64,000 nucleotides of DNA. Source: Saprospiraceae bacterium. Lineage in GTDB: Bacteria > Bacteroidota > Bacteroidia > Chitinophagales > Saprospiraceae. This document shows, piece by piece, positions 1 through 9,780 of the stretch; within the stretch, counting starts at the first letter, position 1; each line of letters opens with the position of its first letter. The stretch covers positions 682,001 to 746,000 of the forward strand of contig CATQHI010000003.1 in assembly GCA_958295895.1 (NCBI GenBank), in the 5' to 3' direction. The notes beneath the pieces were generated by a model. That model made no database searches. It worked only from the letters and a program-made list of their open reading frames with translations, and had not been told where the DNA came from. A program made the position numbers and the translations under genes.

Positions 1-1161
1 GCCCTGGTCGCGCAGGGATACGAGTAGAGGGTAGGCTTCAATACCGGCCTCGTTGAGTAGGCTTAGTAGGGCGATGTTAAGGTCGCGCTATTGCCGCTGC
101 CGTCGGCGTAGGTGCTATTGGGGCTAGCGGAGGCGAGGATGCGGTAGCGGCCGTCCCATTCGTAGTGCCGATGATGAAGCGGTACGCGGCCTCGATGCGG
201 GCACGGATGTCATCGGCAGCCATGACGGTGGCCTCGGCGTCGCGCCACAGTCGGCCGTAATTGATCTTGTTGCGGTAGTAGCGGCCGAAGTCTTGTCGAT
301 CCTGTAGGTCCTTGACCGTTTCCTCCCAGCTACTGAAAACACTGTTCTTCGGCCTGCCGGGGTACTGCACCCCGCGGAGTTGCAACCGGACCTTAGGGAG
401 GTAATCGACGAAATTATTGGTGTAGGGTTGGTAGTCGTAGGCGGGCAGGTCCTGCATGGCCCAGCGGAGTTGCGTATGGTCGAGCTTAGGCGTCGTGCTG
501 TAGGCCCCACTGAAAAATTAGGACCCCAGGCTCGTTTGACGACCTCGGCCTCGTGATGGTGTAGCGCCCCGCGGCGCTCAGACTGACGTAGTCATAGTAG
601 GCGGGAATCATGGCGGTGTACTCCGCCCAGCGCACCGGGATGTCCTCCTGAAAGGTATAGGACCGTAGGGGTGAGAATACTTTTGGTACGCTTCGTGTAG
701 CGGTACTCGATCGTTACGCCCCGGACCGAGACGGGGGAAGGTGAAACTGGTGATTTTACGCAGCCCCTCACCGTCCCTGGGTCCGGACAATCGGCGGCGG
801 CAAGCGGGATGGAACCGCCCTGGGGCAAGTGTACGAAGCCCTCCACATTACTGATCTCTACGTACTCCCGGTTGAATTCGAGCTTCACGTTCGCCCGTTC
901 GTAGGCGGAGGCCTTGAATAGCTTCATCCGCCGGTGCACCTTCTCGATCGTACTGGGGCCCTGGGTGTCGTTGTACTCAAAGTCCAGGTCGAGGTGGTCG
1001 TAGAGCACGTAGGCCTCGGCCGAGGAATCGGCCGGAAGTACGCTCAGGGCGCGGTCAGCATCAGATATACGGCCGAACTCGACGGGACCGGTAGACTGCG
1101 CGGTAAAGGAAAAGGGGAGAAACAGCGTAAGCCAGAAAAGTCCGGCGAAGGGTGAGTGCAT
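1..1161 (-). pseudogene. DUF3857/transglutaminase-like protein, frameshifted and cut by the window edge
   Basis: The N-terminal reading frame (1161 down to about 660) starts with a signal peptide ending near FTAQS, followed by a DUF3857-type domain with ANVKLEFNREYVEISNVEGF and VTIEYRYTKR. The frame then has to shift to reach DIPVRWAEYTAMIPAYYDYV, shift again near 480-550 to reach the segment from MQDLPAYDYQPYTN to DIRARIEAAYRF, and shift again near 85-125 to reach RDLNIALLSLLNEAGIEAYP. The last segment matches the transglutaminase-like core of this family. Family members are secreted proteins of unknown substrate. The gene runs off the left edge, so its C-terminus is unseen. Successive matching pieces in the right order suggest one gene with several single-base indels, possibly sequencing errors. 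Confidence 0.72.
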
Positions 1162-1321
1162 GGGGGATTTACGATGTACGATTTAGCGAGGCAGCTCGCT
1201 GCGCTCGTTTAGGTATTTGATTGAAGATAGGATATCCGAGTTGTCAAGCAGTCACTTATTCAACGGGCAGATTTGGGGGCGGCAGTGAACTTTAACTAAA
1301 TCCACGGCAGTACTATATTCG

Positions 1322-2223
1322 ATGAAGTTCGGACAAGTCCCCCACCCTACTGAGGTAGAATTCCAACTGCCGGTGGAGCCGCTGGCTAACCGCGCCCGCC
1401 TGGACCGTTACGAGTGGGCACCGGCGTAGGGGCCGACCGGCCATTTACCTTGGTGCCACCGGCTGGGGCATGAAGCAGTGGGTGGGCAAGTGGTACCCTA
1501 CGGGAGCCAAGTCCGCCGACTTTCTCCGCTACTACGGGGAGCAATTCAATACCATTGAGCTCAATACGACGCACTACCGTATTCCCACTGCGGAAACCGT
1601 CGCCGACTGGTACGCCGCCGTGCCCGGTGACTTTCGCTTCTGTCCCAAGCTACCTAAGTCGATCAGCCACGTCAATGATCTGGGGGCGAGTGGTGATTCG
1701 TTTACCCGCTTCGTGGCCCTCCCTAGATGGCCTACGGGAGAAGATGGGCTGTGCCTTCATTCAGCTACCGCCCTATTTCGGCGCCGACCGCCTACCCGTG
1801 GTAGAGCGTTTTCTTGACCGCTGGCCCCGGCTACTACCCCTGGCCCTGGAAGTACGCCACGCGAGCTGGTTCGCCGATCCCTACGCGACCGAGGCGCTGA
1901 TGGATGCCCTGGCCGCCCGCGGCGTGGCGGCGGTGATCAGTGATGTGGCCGGGCGGCGCGACGTACTGCACGGCTACGTGACCGCGCCGCGTACGATGGT
2001 GCGCTTCGTGGGTAACGGACTCATCGACAGTGACTTCACACGACTGGCAGACTGGGCCGAAAAGCTGCGGGAGTGGAATCTTCCGGAATCGTTTATCTTT
2101 CCCCACGAACCGGAGAACGTGCTGGCCCCGGAAGCCTCTGCCTGGCTAGCCGAGCATATTGCCTCCCTCGATTTTGCCCGCACCCGCGGCCCGCCCCCCT
2201 GCGTGCCGGGCCCGAACAAATGA
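1322..2223 (+). pseudogene. DUF72 (YecE-like) family protein, frameshifted
   Basis: The ATG at 1322 opens MKFGQVPHPTEVEFQLP, the usual start of Bacteroidota DUF72 proteins. A frame change near 1425-1445 leads to IYLGATGWGMKQWVGKWYP and FNTIELNTTHYRIP, the strongly conserved YecE core. A second change near 1725-1745 leads to KMGCAFIQLPPYFG, LALEVRHASW and FIFPHEPENV, which completes the TIM-barrel-like domain. Total length is close to the family norm of about 290-300 residues. The biochemical role of DUF72 is not established. Two indels break the reading frame as given. Flanking genes are broken in the same way, so sequence error is a serious alternative to true inactivation. Confidence 0.8.
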
Positions 2224-2243
2224 GTTTGTTTTAGCCCTGCCCT

Positions 2244-4336
2244 ATGAAAAAAAGATTACCCGGCCATACCGCGCGATATCAGCTGGCTCTCCTTTAACCA
2301 CCGGGTACTGCAGGAGGCCAAGGACGAGAGCCTGCCGCTATTCGAGCGCCTGAAGTTCCTGGCGATCTACTCCTCCAACCTGGATGAGTTCTTCCGCGTG
2401 CGGATGGCCAACCACCGTAACCTGCTGCGGGTCAACAAGAAAACGAAGCGTGAGCTCGACACAGCCCGAAGCAAACGGTGCGTACCATCCAGCGAATCGT
2501 GACCGGCAGCAGGAGGAATTTAGCCGCATTTTCGAAAAGAAAATTATCCCTCAGCTAGCCAAGCACAAATCTTTCTGAAGCGGCGGTTGGATATGACGGA
2601 GGAGGACCAGGAGTACGTGCGCAGCTACTTTCGCGAGTACATGCTGCCCTACGTGCAGCCCGTGCTGCTGATCGAGGGCATGGTGCGGCCGTTCCTGAAT
2701 AACGCCCAGTTGTACCTGGCCATCCTGATGCACGAAAAGGAGGGCAAGAACCGGGGAGGCCTACGCCATCGTGAAGATCCCGAGCGACCACCTGCCGCGC
2801 TTCATCGAGCTGCCGAGTACCGACGGGGAGCATAACCTGATCATGCTGGACGACATCGTACGGCACGTCGGTATCGTGGATGTTCCCGGGCTACGAGATC
2901 GAGGATAACGTTCAGCATCAAGCTGACGCGGGATGCGGAGCTCTACATCGACGATGAGTTTTCGGGCGATCTGCTGGCCAAGATTAAGTCGAGCCTGACC
3001 CGGCGCCACGTTGGGCCCGCCAGTCGGTTTGTGTATGACCGCACCATGCCCGATAGCCTGCGGGCGTACCTACAGGAGACCTTCGAGCTCGACCGCTACG
3101 ACATCCTCACCGAGGGGCGCCTACCACAATAACTTTGACTTCTTCGGCTTTCCGACCTTCGGGATGACCAAGCTGCTCAATCCGCCGCAGCCGCCCCTGC
3201 CCTATCCCGCCTGCAGGAAGCCGAGGACTACTGGGCCGCGATCCGCGAGCGCGACCACCTGCTCGTGTACCCCTACCACCAGTACGAGTCGGTGGTGCTA
3301 TTCTTCGAGCGTGCCGCCGAGGACCCGCTGGTGAGCCACATCAAGATCGTGCAGTACCGGGTGGCCCGTAAGGTCGCGCATCATGCGGGCGCTGATGCGG
3401 GCGGTGACGCTGGGTAAGCAGGTGAGTGATTCATCGAGGTCAAGGCCCGCTTCGACGAGGAGGCTAACCTGCGCTGGGGCGAAAAGCTGGAGAGGCCGGC
3501 GTGCACGTACACTATAGCTTTCCGGGGGTGAAGGTGCACTCCAAGCTGGCCCTGGTACGGCGTGTAGAGAACGGCGAAGAGCAGCTATATAACTACCTCA
3601 GCACCGGTAACTTCCACGAGGACACCGCCAAAGTATATAGTGACTTTGGCTCTTCACGGCCGACGAACGACTGACCAGCGAGGTAGCGCGCATCTTCAGC
3701 TTCCTGGAAAATGTGATGATCCCCGAGCAGCCCTTCCAGCACCTGATGGTGGGGCAGTTCAATCTACGCAGCGACTGGAGGACCTCATTGACTTCGAGAT
3801 CGCCGAGGCCACGGCCGGCCGCCCCGCCGCCATGACGCTGAAGATGAATAGCCTGCAGGATATGGCGATGATCGACCGGCTCTACCTGGCCAGCGATGCG
3901 GGAGTGCGGATTAATCTGATCATCCGGGGTATCTGTGTCCTAGTACCGGGGCGCAAGGGCTACAGCGAGAATATCCACGGCGTAAGCATCGTGGATCGCT
4001 ACCTGGAGCACGCCCGGGTCTTCCACTTCCACCATGCGGGGGAGGAATTGGTGTACCTCTCCTCGGCCGACTTCATGACGCGAAATTTAAGCCACCGCGT
4101 AGAGACCACCTTCCCTATCTACGACGAGGAAATCAAGGACCGCATCCTGGAGATCCTCGATATCCAGCTCGCCGATAACGTTAAGGCACGGCTACTAAGC
4201 GACCAGCAGGCAAATACGTACTACCGGGGGGGGAGTGATCTGAGTATTCGGAGTCAGAAGGAGACGTATCACCTGATCAAGCGGAGTTTGTGCGGAGCAG
4301 TTGGAGGAATCCTCGTCGGCCGAATCCCTTTCGTGA
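2244..4336 (+). pseudogene. ppk1: Polyphosphate kinase 1, many frameshifts
   Basis: PPK1 makes polyphosphate from ATP at the membrane or in the cytoplasm. All PPK1 domains can be read if frames are changed repeatedly. The N domain shows [19 protein letters not shown] and [16 protein letters not shown]. The head domain shows MLPYVQPVLL and AYAIVKIPSDHLPRF. The catalytic C1/C2 domains show HSKLALVRR with the phospho-acceptor region, NYLSTGNFHEDTAKVYSDFG, and SSADFMTRNLSHRVE. The ATG at 2244 gives MKKRLP just before the first shift near 2266. At least seven indels are needed, most before 3830; the last 500 bases read cleanly. The likely true end is the TGA at 4334-4336 in the frame ending AESLS, which lies inside the following terminator stem. 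Length is normal for the family (about 690 residues). Confidence 0.88.
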
Positions 4337-4358
4337 GCGCAAGGGCGCTCACGAAAGG
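4327..4358. terminator. Perfect 14-bp hairpin between convergent ppk1 and xdhC-like genes
   Basis: CCTTTCGTGAGCGC (4327-4340) and its exact reverse complement (4345-4358) flank the loop AAGG. It lies between the ends of two convergent genes and overlaps the likely ppk1 stop codon. There is no long T-run on either side, so it may act as a bidirectional intrinsic terminator or as an RNA 3'-end stabiliser. Confidence 0.75.
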
Positions 4359-4376
4359 TTCGTCCGCCGAGGCCGG

Positions 4377-5426
4377 CTACCGTGCATGTATCGTCCCCCC
4401 CCGCTCCCGCAGACTCTCCCCCACCCGTCCCCGAAACACCGCGATGATCTCGGCCACCACCGCTGCGGCGATCTCCTCCGGTGTCTCGGCACCGATGTCT
4501 AAGCCAATGGGGGTGTAGAGGTTTTCGTAGTCCAGTAGGCGCAGGGTGGTGGTCTGGTGCAGCTCAGCGTCCATCTTTAGGGCACGTTTACGAGGACCGA
4601 GTAGGCCAAGGTAGGCCGGCGACTGCAGCAGAAAATGCTCTACCATAGCCCGGTCGCGGACAAAATCGTGCGACATGCAGGCTACGGCCGTCCAGTCATC
4701 TACCCGAAGTTGCTGGGCCTCGCTGTAGTCGTAGAGCCCGTCGACCAGGGCCGCAAGGGCAGCAGAAAATTTTCGCTTGAGACCGACCACCTGAATGCGC
4801 CAGCCGAGGTAGTGGGCGGTGGTGACCATGGGCAGGACGTCGTAGTTGTCGCCCACGACGATGAGACGTAGTTCGGGCCGTAACACCTCGAAGAGTCGCT
4901 CCACGGTATGCCCATCTTGATCCGTGATGGTTTTTACCTCGGAGCGACCACGTACCAGCTCCACCGAACCGAACGGTACCTCCCGCAACTCCCCAATGAG
5001 CGACTGGCCCACAGGTGCAGTGACAGTTTGCACAAGAAGCAGCGGTTGCCGCGTATCCACTCGCTCCCGTAGAATCTCCACCTGATTAGCCGGATCGGCA
5101 ACGTCGAGGGGTACAAAGAGCACCTCGATCCGCCCGTTACACCCCAGCCCGATGCCGATCTCCCGGTCCTCCCCGTCCAGGGTATCGTAGATGCGCTTCG
5201 AGGGAGCCCCGGCGTGGATGGCCCGCTGGGCGCGCCGTAGCGCATCCCCCTCCAGACAGCCGCCGCTGATGCCGCCGGTGTAGCGCCCGTCGGCCCCCAC
5301 TAGTAGTCGCGCGCCGATACGGCGGTACGACGAGCCCTCGATCTGCACCACCGTAGCCAGCGCACAGGCCGTGCCGGTAGCGCGGAAGCGGTCGTAAAGC
5401 TCCACGATGTTTCTAATCTCCTTCAT
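4377..5426 (-). CDS. XdhC/CoxI family protein (molybdenum cofactor handling)
   Basis: XdhC-family proteins bind molybdenum cofactor and help insert it, sulfurated, into xanthine-dehydrogenase-type hydroxylases. The N-terminal XdhC_CoxI domain is clear: GTACALATVVQIEGSSYRR and GGISGGCLEGDALRRAQRA. The C-terminal Rossmann domain follows with LRLIVVGDNYDVLPM, ACMSHDFVRDRAMVEHFL and LGLLGPRKRALKM. The ATG at 5426 gives MKEIRNIVELYDRF, which fits family starts. The frame stays open for 41 codons upstream, but those overlap the preceding gene and look non-native. The start overlaps the end of the MocA-like gene by 14 bases, so the two are translationally coupled. No molybdenum hydroxylase subunit lies in the window. 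Length is 349 residues, normal for the family. Confidence 0.88.
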   Translation of the reverse strand: MKEIRNIVELYDRFRATGTACALATVVQIEGSSYRRIGARLLVGADGRYTGGISGGCLEGDALRRAQRAIHAGAPSKRIYDTLDGEDREIGIGLGCNGRIEVLFVPLDVADPANQVEILRERVDTRQPLLLVQTVTAPVGQSLIGELREVPFGSVELVRGRSEVKTITDQDGHTVERLFEVLRPELRLIVVGDNYDVLPMVTTAHYLGWRIQVVGLKRKFSAALAALVDGLYDYSEAQQLRVDDWTAVACMSHDFVRDRAMVEHFLLQSPAYLGLLGPRKRALKMDAELHQTTTLRLLDYENLYTPIGLDIGAETPEEIAAAVVAEIIAVFRGRVGESLRERGGTIHAR

Positions 5427-6003
5427 AGCGCCGGCGGTAGTCCTGCGGGGTATCCAGGTCGAAAAAGGGCGCGGCGGGTCGCACCAGGCGGACCCGCTCT
5501 CCCTGTGCGGCAAGGTAGGCACCCGCCCCCGCCTCACCGGTAAGCGCAAGCAGGTCCACTAGGTCAGCGGCCGGAAACAGGGCCGGTACGCCGGGTTTGT
5601 CGTGGTAGGCGGTGGCGACGATATGTTGCGGATACTGCCGGTGGGCGGTGACCAGACGTTGCAGGTACGCCGTGTTTACCTCGGGTTGATCCACCAGCAT
5701 CAAGAGCAGGGGCACAAGCTGTTGATGCGTAGCCATTACGGCCTCTACGCCACACCGGATGCTTGAAGTCATACCCTGCGCAAACTGCTCATTGATGGTG
5801 GTACACACGCTCGTCCCAGTTAGATGATCGCGCAGCCGCTCGTGGTGCGCTCCGAGCACGACGTACACCGTGGCGTCCAGTCCCCGGGCCTGCTCCACGG
5901 CATGGCGCAGCAGTGTGGTCCCCGCCCACGGCAGCAGCTGTTTTGGCTGGCCCATGCGGCTTGACCGTCCGGCGGCCAGCACCACTACGGCTAGGTGGTG
6001 CAT
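5413..6003 (-). CDS. MocA/MobA-like nucleotidyltransferase
   Basis: This is a single-domain NTP transferase of the MobA-like family (about 197 residues). The nucleotide-binding motif VVVLAAGRSSRMGQPKQLLP is at residues 7-26. The metal/nucleotide site LMLVDQPEV and the C-terminal FFDLDTPQDYRR are also present. In operons with XdhC such proteins are usually MocA, the CTP:molybdopterin cytidylyltransferase for cytosine-dinucleotide molybdoenzymes, but activity on another nucleotide or sugar cannot be ruled out. An ATG at 6003 is preceded directly by an in-frame GTG at 6006, so either could initiate. The stop of the upstream gene is at 6007-6009, so the genes are back to back. Confidence 0.85.
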   Translation of the reverse strand: MHHLAVVVLAAGRSSRMGQPKQLLPWAGTTLLRHAVEQARGLDATVYVVLGAHHERLRDHLTGTSVCTTINEQFAQGMTSSIRCGVEAVMATHQQLVPLLLMLVDQPEVNTAYLQRLVTAHRQYPQHIVATAYHDKPGVPALFPAADLVDLLALTGEAGAGAYLAAQGERVRLVRPAAPFFDLDTPQDYRRRYEGD

Positions 6004-6006
6004 CAC

Positions 6007-6576
6007 CTAGTGGATTTCGATCTGGGTAATAGCTGTAGTAGGGTCAATATCCGTCTGCTCCGGGTCGTACTGATTATTAGCTAGATTTAGGCCGTAGCGC
6101 AGGGGACCCTGGCTCACGTAGACAAGCGAAGAGTCTGCGCCGCGTTGCACCTCTACCTCCCCCAGGCGCTCCACCAACTCGGCGTAGCTATTACCGACGC
6201 GAATACCGTCCTCGGTCACCACGTCGGGTGAGGTGATGACGATGTAGTCGATATGCTCGCCGTCATCGGCTTCCGTGTACAGGTAGCCAAGCTCCTCATC
6301 GTTACGACCTACGATCTGGTGGACTGGCCTACTACCCGTGTCGTCGGATGACCTATCGGCGCGCAGCAGGCCGTTAAAGTCCGCGATAGCCGCCCCCGGT
6401 CGCATATCCAGAAAACTGCCGTCACCGATCTCGTAGGGGTCATCGGCATCGACATCGTAGATGGCGGTATTGCCGGCGTTGGGGTTCTCCACCGGGCGGG
6501 TCTCGGGGGTAGTGAGTGGGCGGTCGCTGCAGGCCAGGACCGCGCTCAGCAGCAGGAGGGATAGTACGTACTTCAT
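6007..6576 (-). CDS. Small lipoprotein of unknown function
   Basis: This 189-residue protein starts with MKYVLSLLLLSAVLACSD, a lipoprotein signal peptide with lipobox VLAC and Cys at residue 16. The mature part is acidic. One region, DYIVITSPDVVTEDGIRVG followed by NSYAELVERLG, recalls DUF1131-type lipoproteins, but the match is weak. It has no recognisable catalytic motif. It sits 47 bases after the RND pump gene and directly before the MocA-like gene, on the same strand, so it may belong to the efflux transcript or to a new unit started by the repeat element 14 bases upstream. Function is not assigned. Confidence 0.7.
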   Translation of the reverse strand: MKYVLSLLLLSAVLACSDRPLTTPETRPVENPNAGNTAIYDVDADDPYEIGDGSFLDMRPGAAIADFNGLLRADRSSDDTGSRPVHQIVGRNDEELGYLYTEADDGEHIDYIVITSPDVVTEDGIRVGNSYAELVERLGEVEVQRGADSSLVYVSQGPLRYGLNLANNQYDPEQTDIDPTTAITQIEIH

Positions 6577-6590
6577 AGTTACGTAACGTA

Positions 6591-6609
6591 GGGCGGGGCC
6601 GCAGGTGCA
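6591..6609 (-). repeat. Dispersed 19-bp intergenic element, copy 1
   Basis: On the minus strand this reads TGCACCTGCGGCCCCGCCC, identical to copies at 38457-38475 and 44797-44815. It lies 14 bases before the lipoprotein start and is followed on the minus strand by TACGTTAC, which loosely resembles a Bacteroidota -7 box. Its role is unknown; see findings. Confidence 0.75.
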
Positions 6610-6623
6610 AGGTACCGCCTTGC

Positions 6624-9600
6624 CTATTCCTCCTCGCCGTTTTTGAAAGCCTCGAGCTCCTGCTCGCTGTAGGCCAATCGGGTGATGCGATCATATAGTA
6701 CCGGCACAAAGAAGATGGCCAGTGCCGTCACCGCTACCATGCCCCCGATGACGACGTAGCCGATGGTCTGCCGGCTGTTGGCCCCCGCCCCGCTGGCCAG
6801 CGCCAGTGGGATCATCCCGAAAACGAAGGTGGCCGAGGTCATCAGGATAGGTCGTAGCCGGGTGGTGGAGGCCGAAAGGGTAGCTTCCTTGATGTCCATG
6901 CCGCCTTCCACATTCGTCTTGGCAAACTCCACGATGAGAATAGCATTCTTGGCGGCCAGCCCCACGATGGTGATCAGCCCGATCTGGGCGTAGACATTAT
7001 TGTCGATGTCGGGTAAAATCCAGAGCGTCAGCAGGGCCCCGAAGATGCCGGTCGGCGCGGCCATAAGTACGGAGAAGGGAACCGTCCAGGACTCGTAGAG
7101 CGCCACCAGGATTAGAAAAGCCAGTAGAATGGAGAAGGCGAAAATGTACAGGGTAGTGGCCCCGGATTCGGCCTGCTCCTTGCTCAGGCCCGAAAACTCG
7201 AAGCCATAGCCCTCCGGCAGCTTTGCCGCCTCCTCGCGCAGCACCTCCAGCACCTGTCCGCTGCTGAAGCCCTCGGCAGCGTTGCCGGTGATGGAGGCGG
7301 AGCGGAAGAGGTTATAGTGGGAAATCAGCGGGGCGGTGTTGCCTAGCTCGTAGCTGATTAGGTTGCTCAAAGGCACCATGGTACCTTCTCCATTCTGCAC
7401 GTAGTAGTCGCTCAGATCCTCGATCTCGGCCCGGTAGGCGGTGTCGGCCTGGGCCACGACGCGGAAGGTGCGGCCGTACAGGGTGAAGTCGTTAATGTAG
7501 CGGCTACCGAGGTAGGTCTGTAGTGTGTTGTAGATATTAGTCAACGGCACGCCGAGTTGCTCGGCCCGTACGCGGTCGACGGTGAGCTCGTAGCTCGGCG
7601 CCTGGGCGGTGAAGAAGCTGAACGCTCCGTTGATCTCCTCCCGCCCATTGATGGTGCCGAGGAAGTTATTCATCGTCGTCTCGAACTCGCTCACGGTGGC
7701 GTTGCCCGACCGATCCTGGAGGATGAAGCTGAAGCCGGAGGTACTACCTAAGCCCGGAATCGGCGGCGGGGGGATGACCACCACGCGCGCATCCACGATG
7801 CGTTGGAAGTATTGGTTGAACTTACCTACCATGGCGAAGATGCCCTGTCCGTCCTCCGTACGCTCGTCCCAGGGCTGTAGCTGCACGAAGATGGTACCGG
7901 TGTTGGAACGGTCAGTGAAGGTGATGGCGTTGAGGCTCGCCACGGCCGTGTAGGCACGCACTTCAGCGACGGTATCGAGGATCTGCATCATCTCCTCCAT
8001 CACCTCCAGGGTACGCCCGTTGGCAGCCGCCTCGGGCAGTTCGAAGGTGACGAAGATGCGGCCCTCGTCCTCGGTGGGTACAAAGCCGGTCGGTTCTACC
8101 TGAAAAAGCAGGTAGGTAACCACTACGATACCTAGCAGTACGCCCAGAGCGATATAGTAGTGCTTGAGTAGCCAGCTCAGGGCACTGCCGTAGCCATTTT
8201 TGGTCTTTTCTAGTCCCTTGTTGAAGGGGCGAAATACCGTTTCGAGCCACTTCGGCTGCTGCTGGTCCTTACGGAAGAGTAGTACGGCCAGGGCGGGTGC
8301 TAGGGTGAGGGCTACCAACGACGACAGCAGTACGGCTACCGAGATCGTGATGGCAAATTGCTGGTACAACTGTCCGGTAAGTCCGGTGATAAAGGCCACC
8401 GGCACGAAGATGGCCACCAGGATCAGCGAGGTCGTGATCACGGGGGTCGCCACATCGTTCAGGGCCGCCACCGTAGCGTCCACTACGCTCAGGTCACCCT
8501 CCTCGAGCTTGGTCTGAATGGCCTCAACCACGACGATAGAATCATCCACCACGATACCGATCGCCAGTACAAAACCGAACAGTGTCAGGGTGTTGATATT
8601 AAAGCCTAGCGGAGCAAAGAAGATGAGTGAACCGATGATCGACACCGGGATGGCCAGTAGCGGTATGATTGAAGCCCGCCACCGCTGCAGAAACACGAAG
8701 ACAATAAAGGCTACGATAGCCAGCGCGATCAGCAGGGTGATAATCACTTCCCGGATCGATACCTCCACCACCGAGGCGGCCTCGAAGGGTACCATGTAGT
8801 CTACATCAGGGGGAAAATCCTGGCTCAGCTCCTCCATCGCGTCGTACACCCCCTGGGCGGTCGCCAGGGCGTTGCTGCCGGGAGCCTGAAAGAGAATAAG
8901 CAGGGCAGCCTCCTCGTGATTGACCAGCGACTGATTGCCGTAGGAAAAGGTGCCCAGCTCCACGCGGCCCACGTCGCGCAGGTGGATCAGCGCGCCGGTC
9001 TCCGGGTCGTTACGGATGATGATGTCCTCGAACTCGCTCACGTCGTCCAGTCGCCCGTCCAGAAAGACGGTGTACTCGAAGGACTGGGCATCGTACTGCG
9101 GCGGCGCACCCACCGAGCCGGCGGCTACCTGTAGGTTTTGGGTTTGCACCGCGGCAATCACCTCCTCGGGGGTCATACGCAGCTGGGCCAACCGGTCGGG
9201 ATAGAGCCACAGCCGCATGCTGAAGTCCTTGGTGATGGCAAAGGCATCGCCGATCCCGTCTACCCGTAGCAGCCGGTCCTTGACGTAGACGTTAGCGTAG
9301 TTATCCAGAAACTCCCCGTTGTGGGTGCCCTCGGGCGACTGTAGAGCCACTAGCATGAACAGTCCCGGGTTGCGTTTACGCACCGTAAGGCCCAGCCGGC
9401 GCACGGCCTCGGGCAGGGCGGGCTCGGCGATTCCCAGGCGGTTCTGCACCTCCAGGGCGGCAATGTCGATGTTGGTGCCGAGCTCGAAGGTCACGTCGAT
9501 ACTCGTCACTCCGTTGTTGGTGCTGTTGCTACTGATGTAGTCCATGCCCGGCGTACCGTTCACTTGTACCTCGATGGGCGTGGTCACGGTCTGCTCCACA

Positions 9601-9767
9601 GTTAGGGCATCGGCCCCGATGTAGTTACCACTCACCGTGACGCTGGGCGGGGTGATCTGCGGAAACTGCGTGATGGGCAGCGAGAGTAGCGATACGGCCC
9701 CTACCAGTACCAGGACTACCGAGAGTACGATGGCCGCCTTGGGGTGATACACGAAGAAGTTGAGCAT
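6624..9767 (-). CDS. RND efflux pump inner-membrane permease (AcrB/MexB, HAE1 type)
   Basis: This proton-driven, drug-exporting trimeric permease has 1047 residues, the standard AcrB length. The N-terminus MLNFFVYHPKAAIVLSVVL is TM1. The porter domain follows with GNYIGADALTVEQTVTTPIE. TM4 carries the proton-relay pair in GIVVDDSIVVVEAIQTKLEEG. The second half repeats the fold, and the TM10 lysine is in GLAAKNAILIVEFAKTN. The C-terminus is VPVLYDRITRLAYSEQE. With the adaptor gene 13 bases upstream and the TolC-like gene before that, it forms a complete tripartite pump. No adjacent TetR or MarR regulator was seen. The reading frame is intact, and substrates cannot be read from sequence. Confidence 0.96.
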   Translation of the reverse strand: MLNFFVYHPKAAIVLSVVLVLVGAVSLLSLPITQFPQITPPSVTVSGNYIGADALTVEQTVTTPIEVQVNGTPGMDYISSNSTNNGVTSIDVTFELGTNIDIAALEVQNRLGIAEPALPEAVRRLGLTVRKRNPGLFMLVALQSPEGTHNGEFLDNYANVYVKDRLLRVDGIGDAFAITKDFSMRLWLYPDRLAQLRMTPEEVIAAVQTQNLQVAAGSVGAPPQYDAQSFEYTVFLDGRLDDVSEFEDIIIRNDPETGALIHLRDVGRVELGTFSYGNQSLVNHEEAALLILFQAPGSNALATAQGVYDAMEELSQDFPPDVDYMVPFEAASVVEVSIREVIITLLIALAIVAFIVFVFLQRWRASIIPLLAIPVSIIGSLIFFAPLGFNINTLTLFGFVLAIGIVVDDSIVVVEAIQTKLEEGDLSVVDATVAALNDVATPVITTSLILVAIFVPVAFITGLTGQLYQQFAITISVAVLLSSLVALTLAPALAVLLFRKDQQQPKWLETVFRPFNKGLEKTKNGYGSALSWLLKHYYIALGVLLGIVVVTYLLFQVEPTGFVPTEDEGRIFVTFELPEAAANGRTLEVMEEMMQILDTVAEVRAYTAVASLNAITFTDRSNTGTIFVQLQPWDERTEDGQGIFAMVGKFNQYFQRIVDARVVVIPPPPIPGLGSTSGFSFILQDRSGNATVSEFETTMNNFLGTINGREEINGAFSFFTAQAPSYELTVDRVRAEQLGVPLTNIYNTLQTYLGSRYINDFTLYGRTFRVVAQADTAYRAEIEDLSDYYVQNGEGTMVPLSNLISYELGNTAPLISHYNLFRSASITGNAAEGFSSGQVLEVLREEAAKLPEGYGFEFSGLSKEQAESGATTLYIFAFSILLAFLILVALYESWTVPFSVLMAAPTGIFGALLTLWILPDIDNNVYAQIGLITIVGLAAKNAILIVEFAKTNVEGGMDIKEATLSASTTRLRPILMTSATFVFGMIPLALASGAGANSRQTIGYVVIGGMVAVTALAIFFVPVLYDRITRLAYSEQELEAFKNGEEE

Positions 9768-9780
9768 GGCGTGGCGGGGC

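Noticed and set aside
1165-1210. Short direct repeats (ACGATGTACGATTTA) and hairpin GCGAG-GCAG-CTCGC before the first gene
   Set aside because: Stem is only 5 bp and the direct repeat is one unit long; too weak to call a regulatory site or a repeat family.
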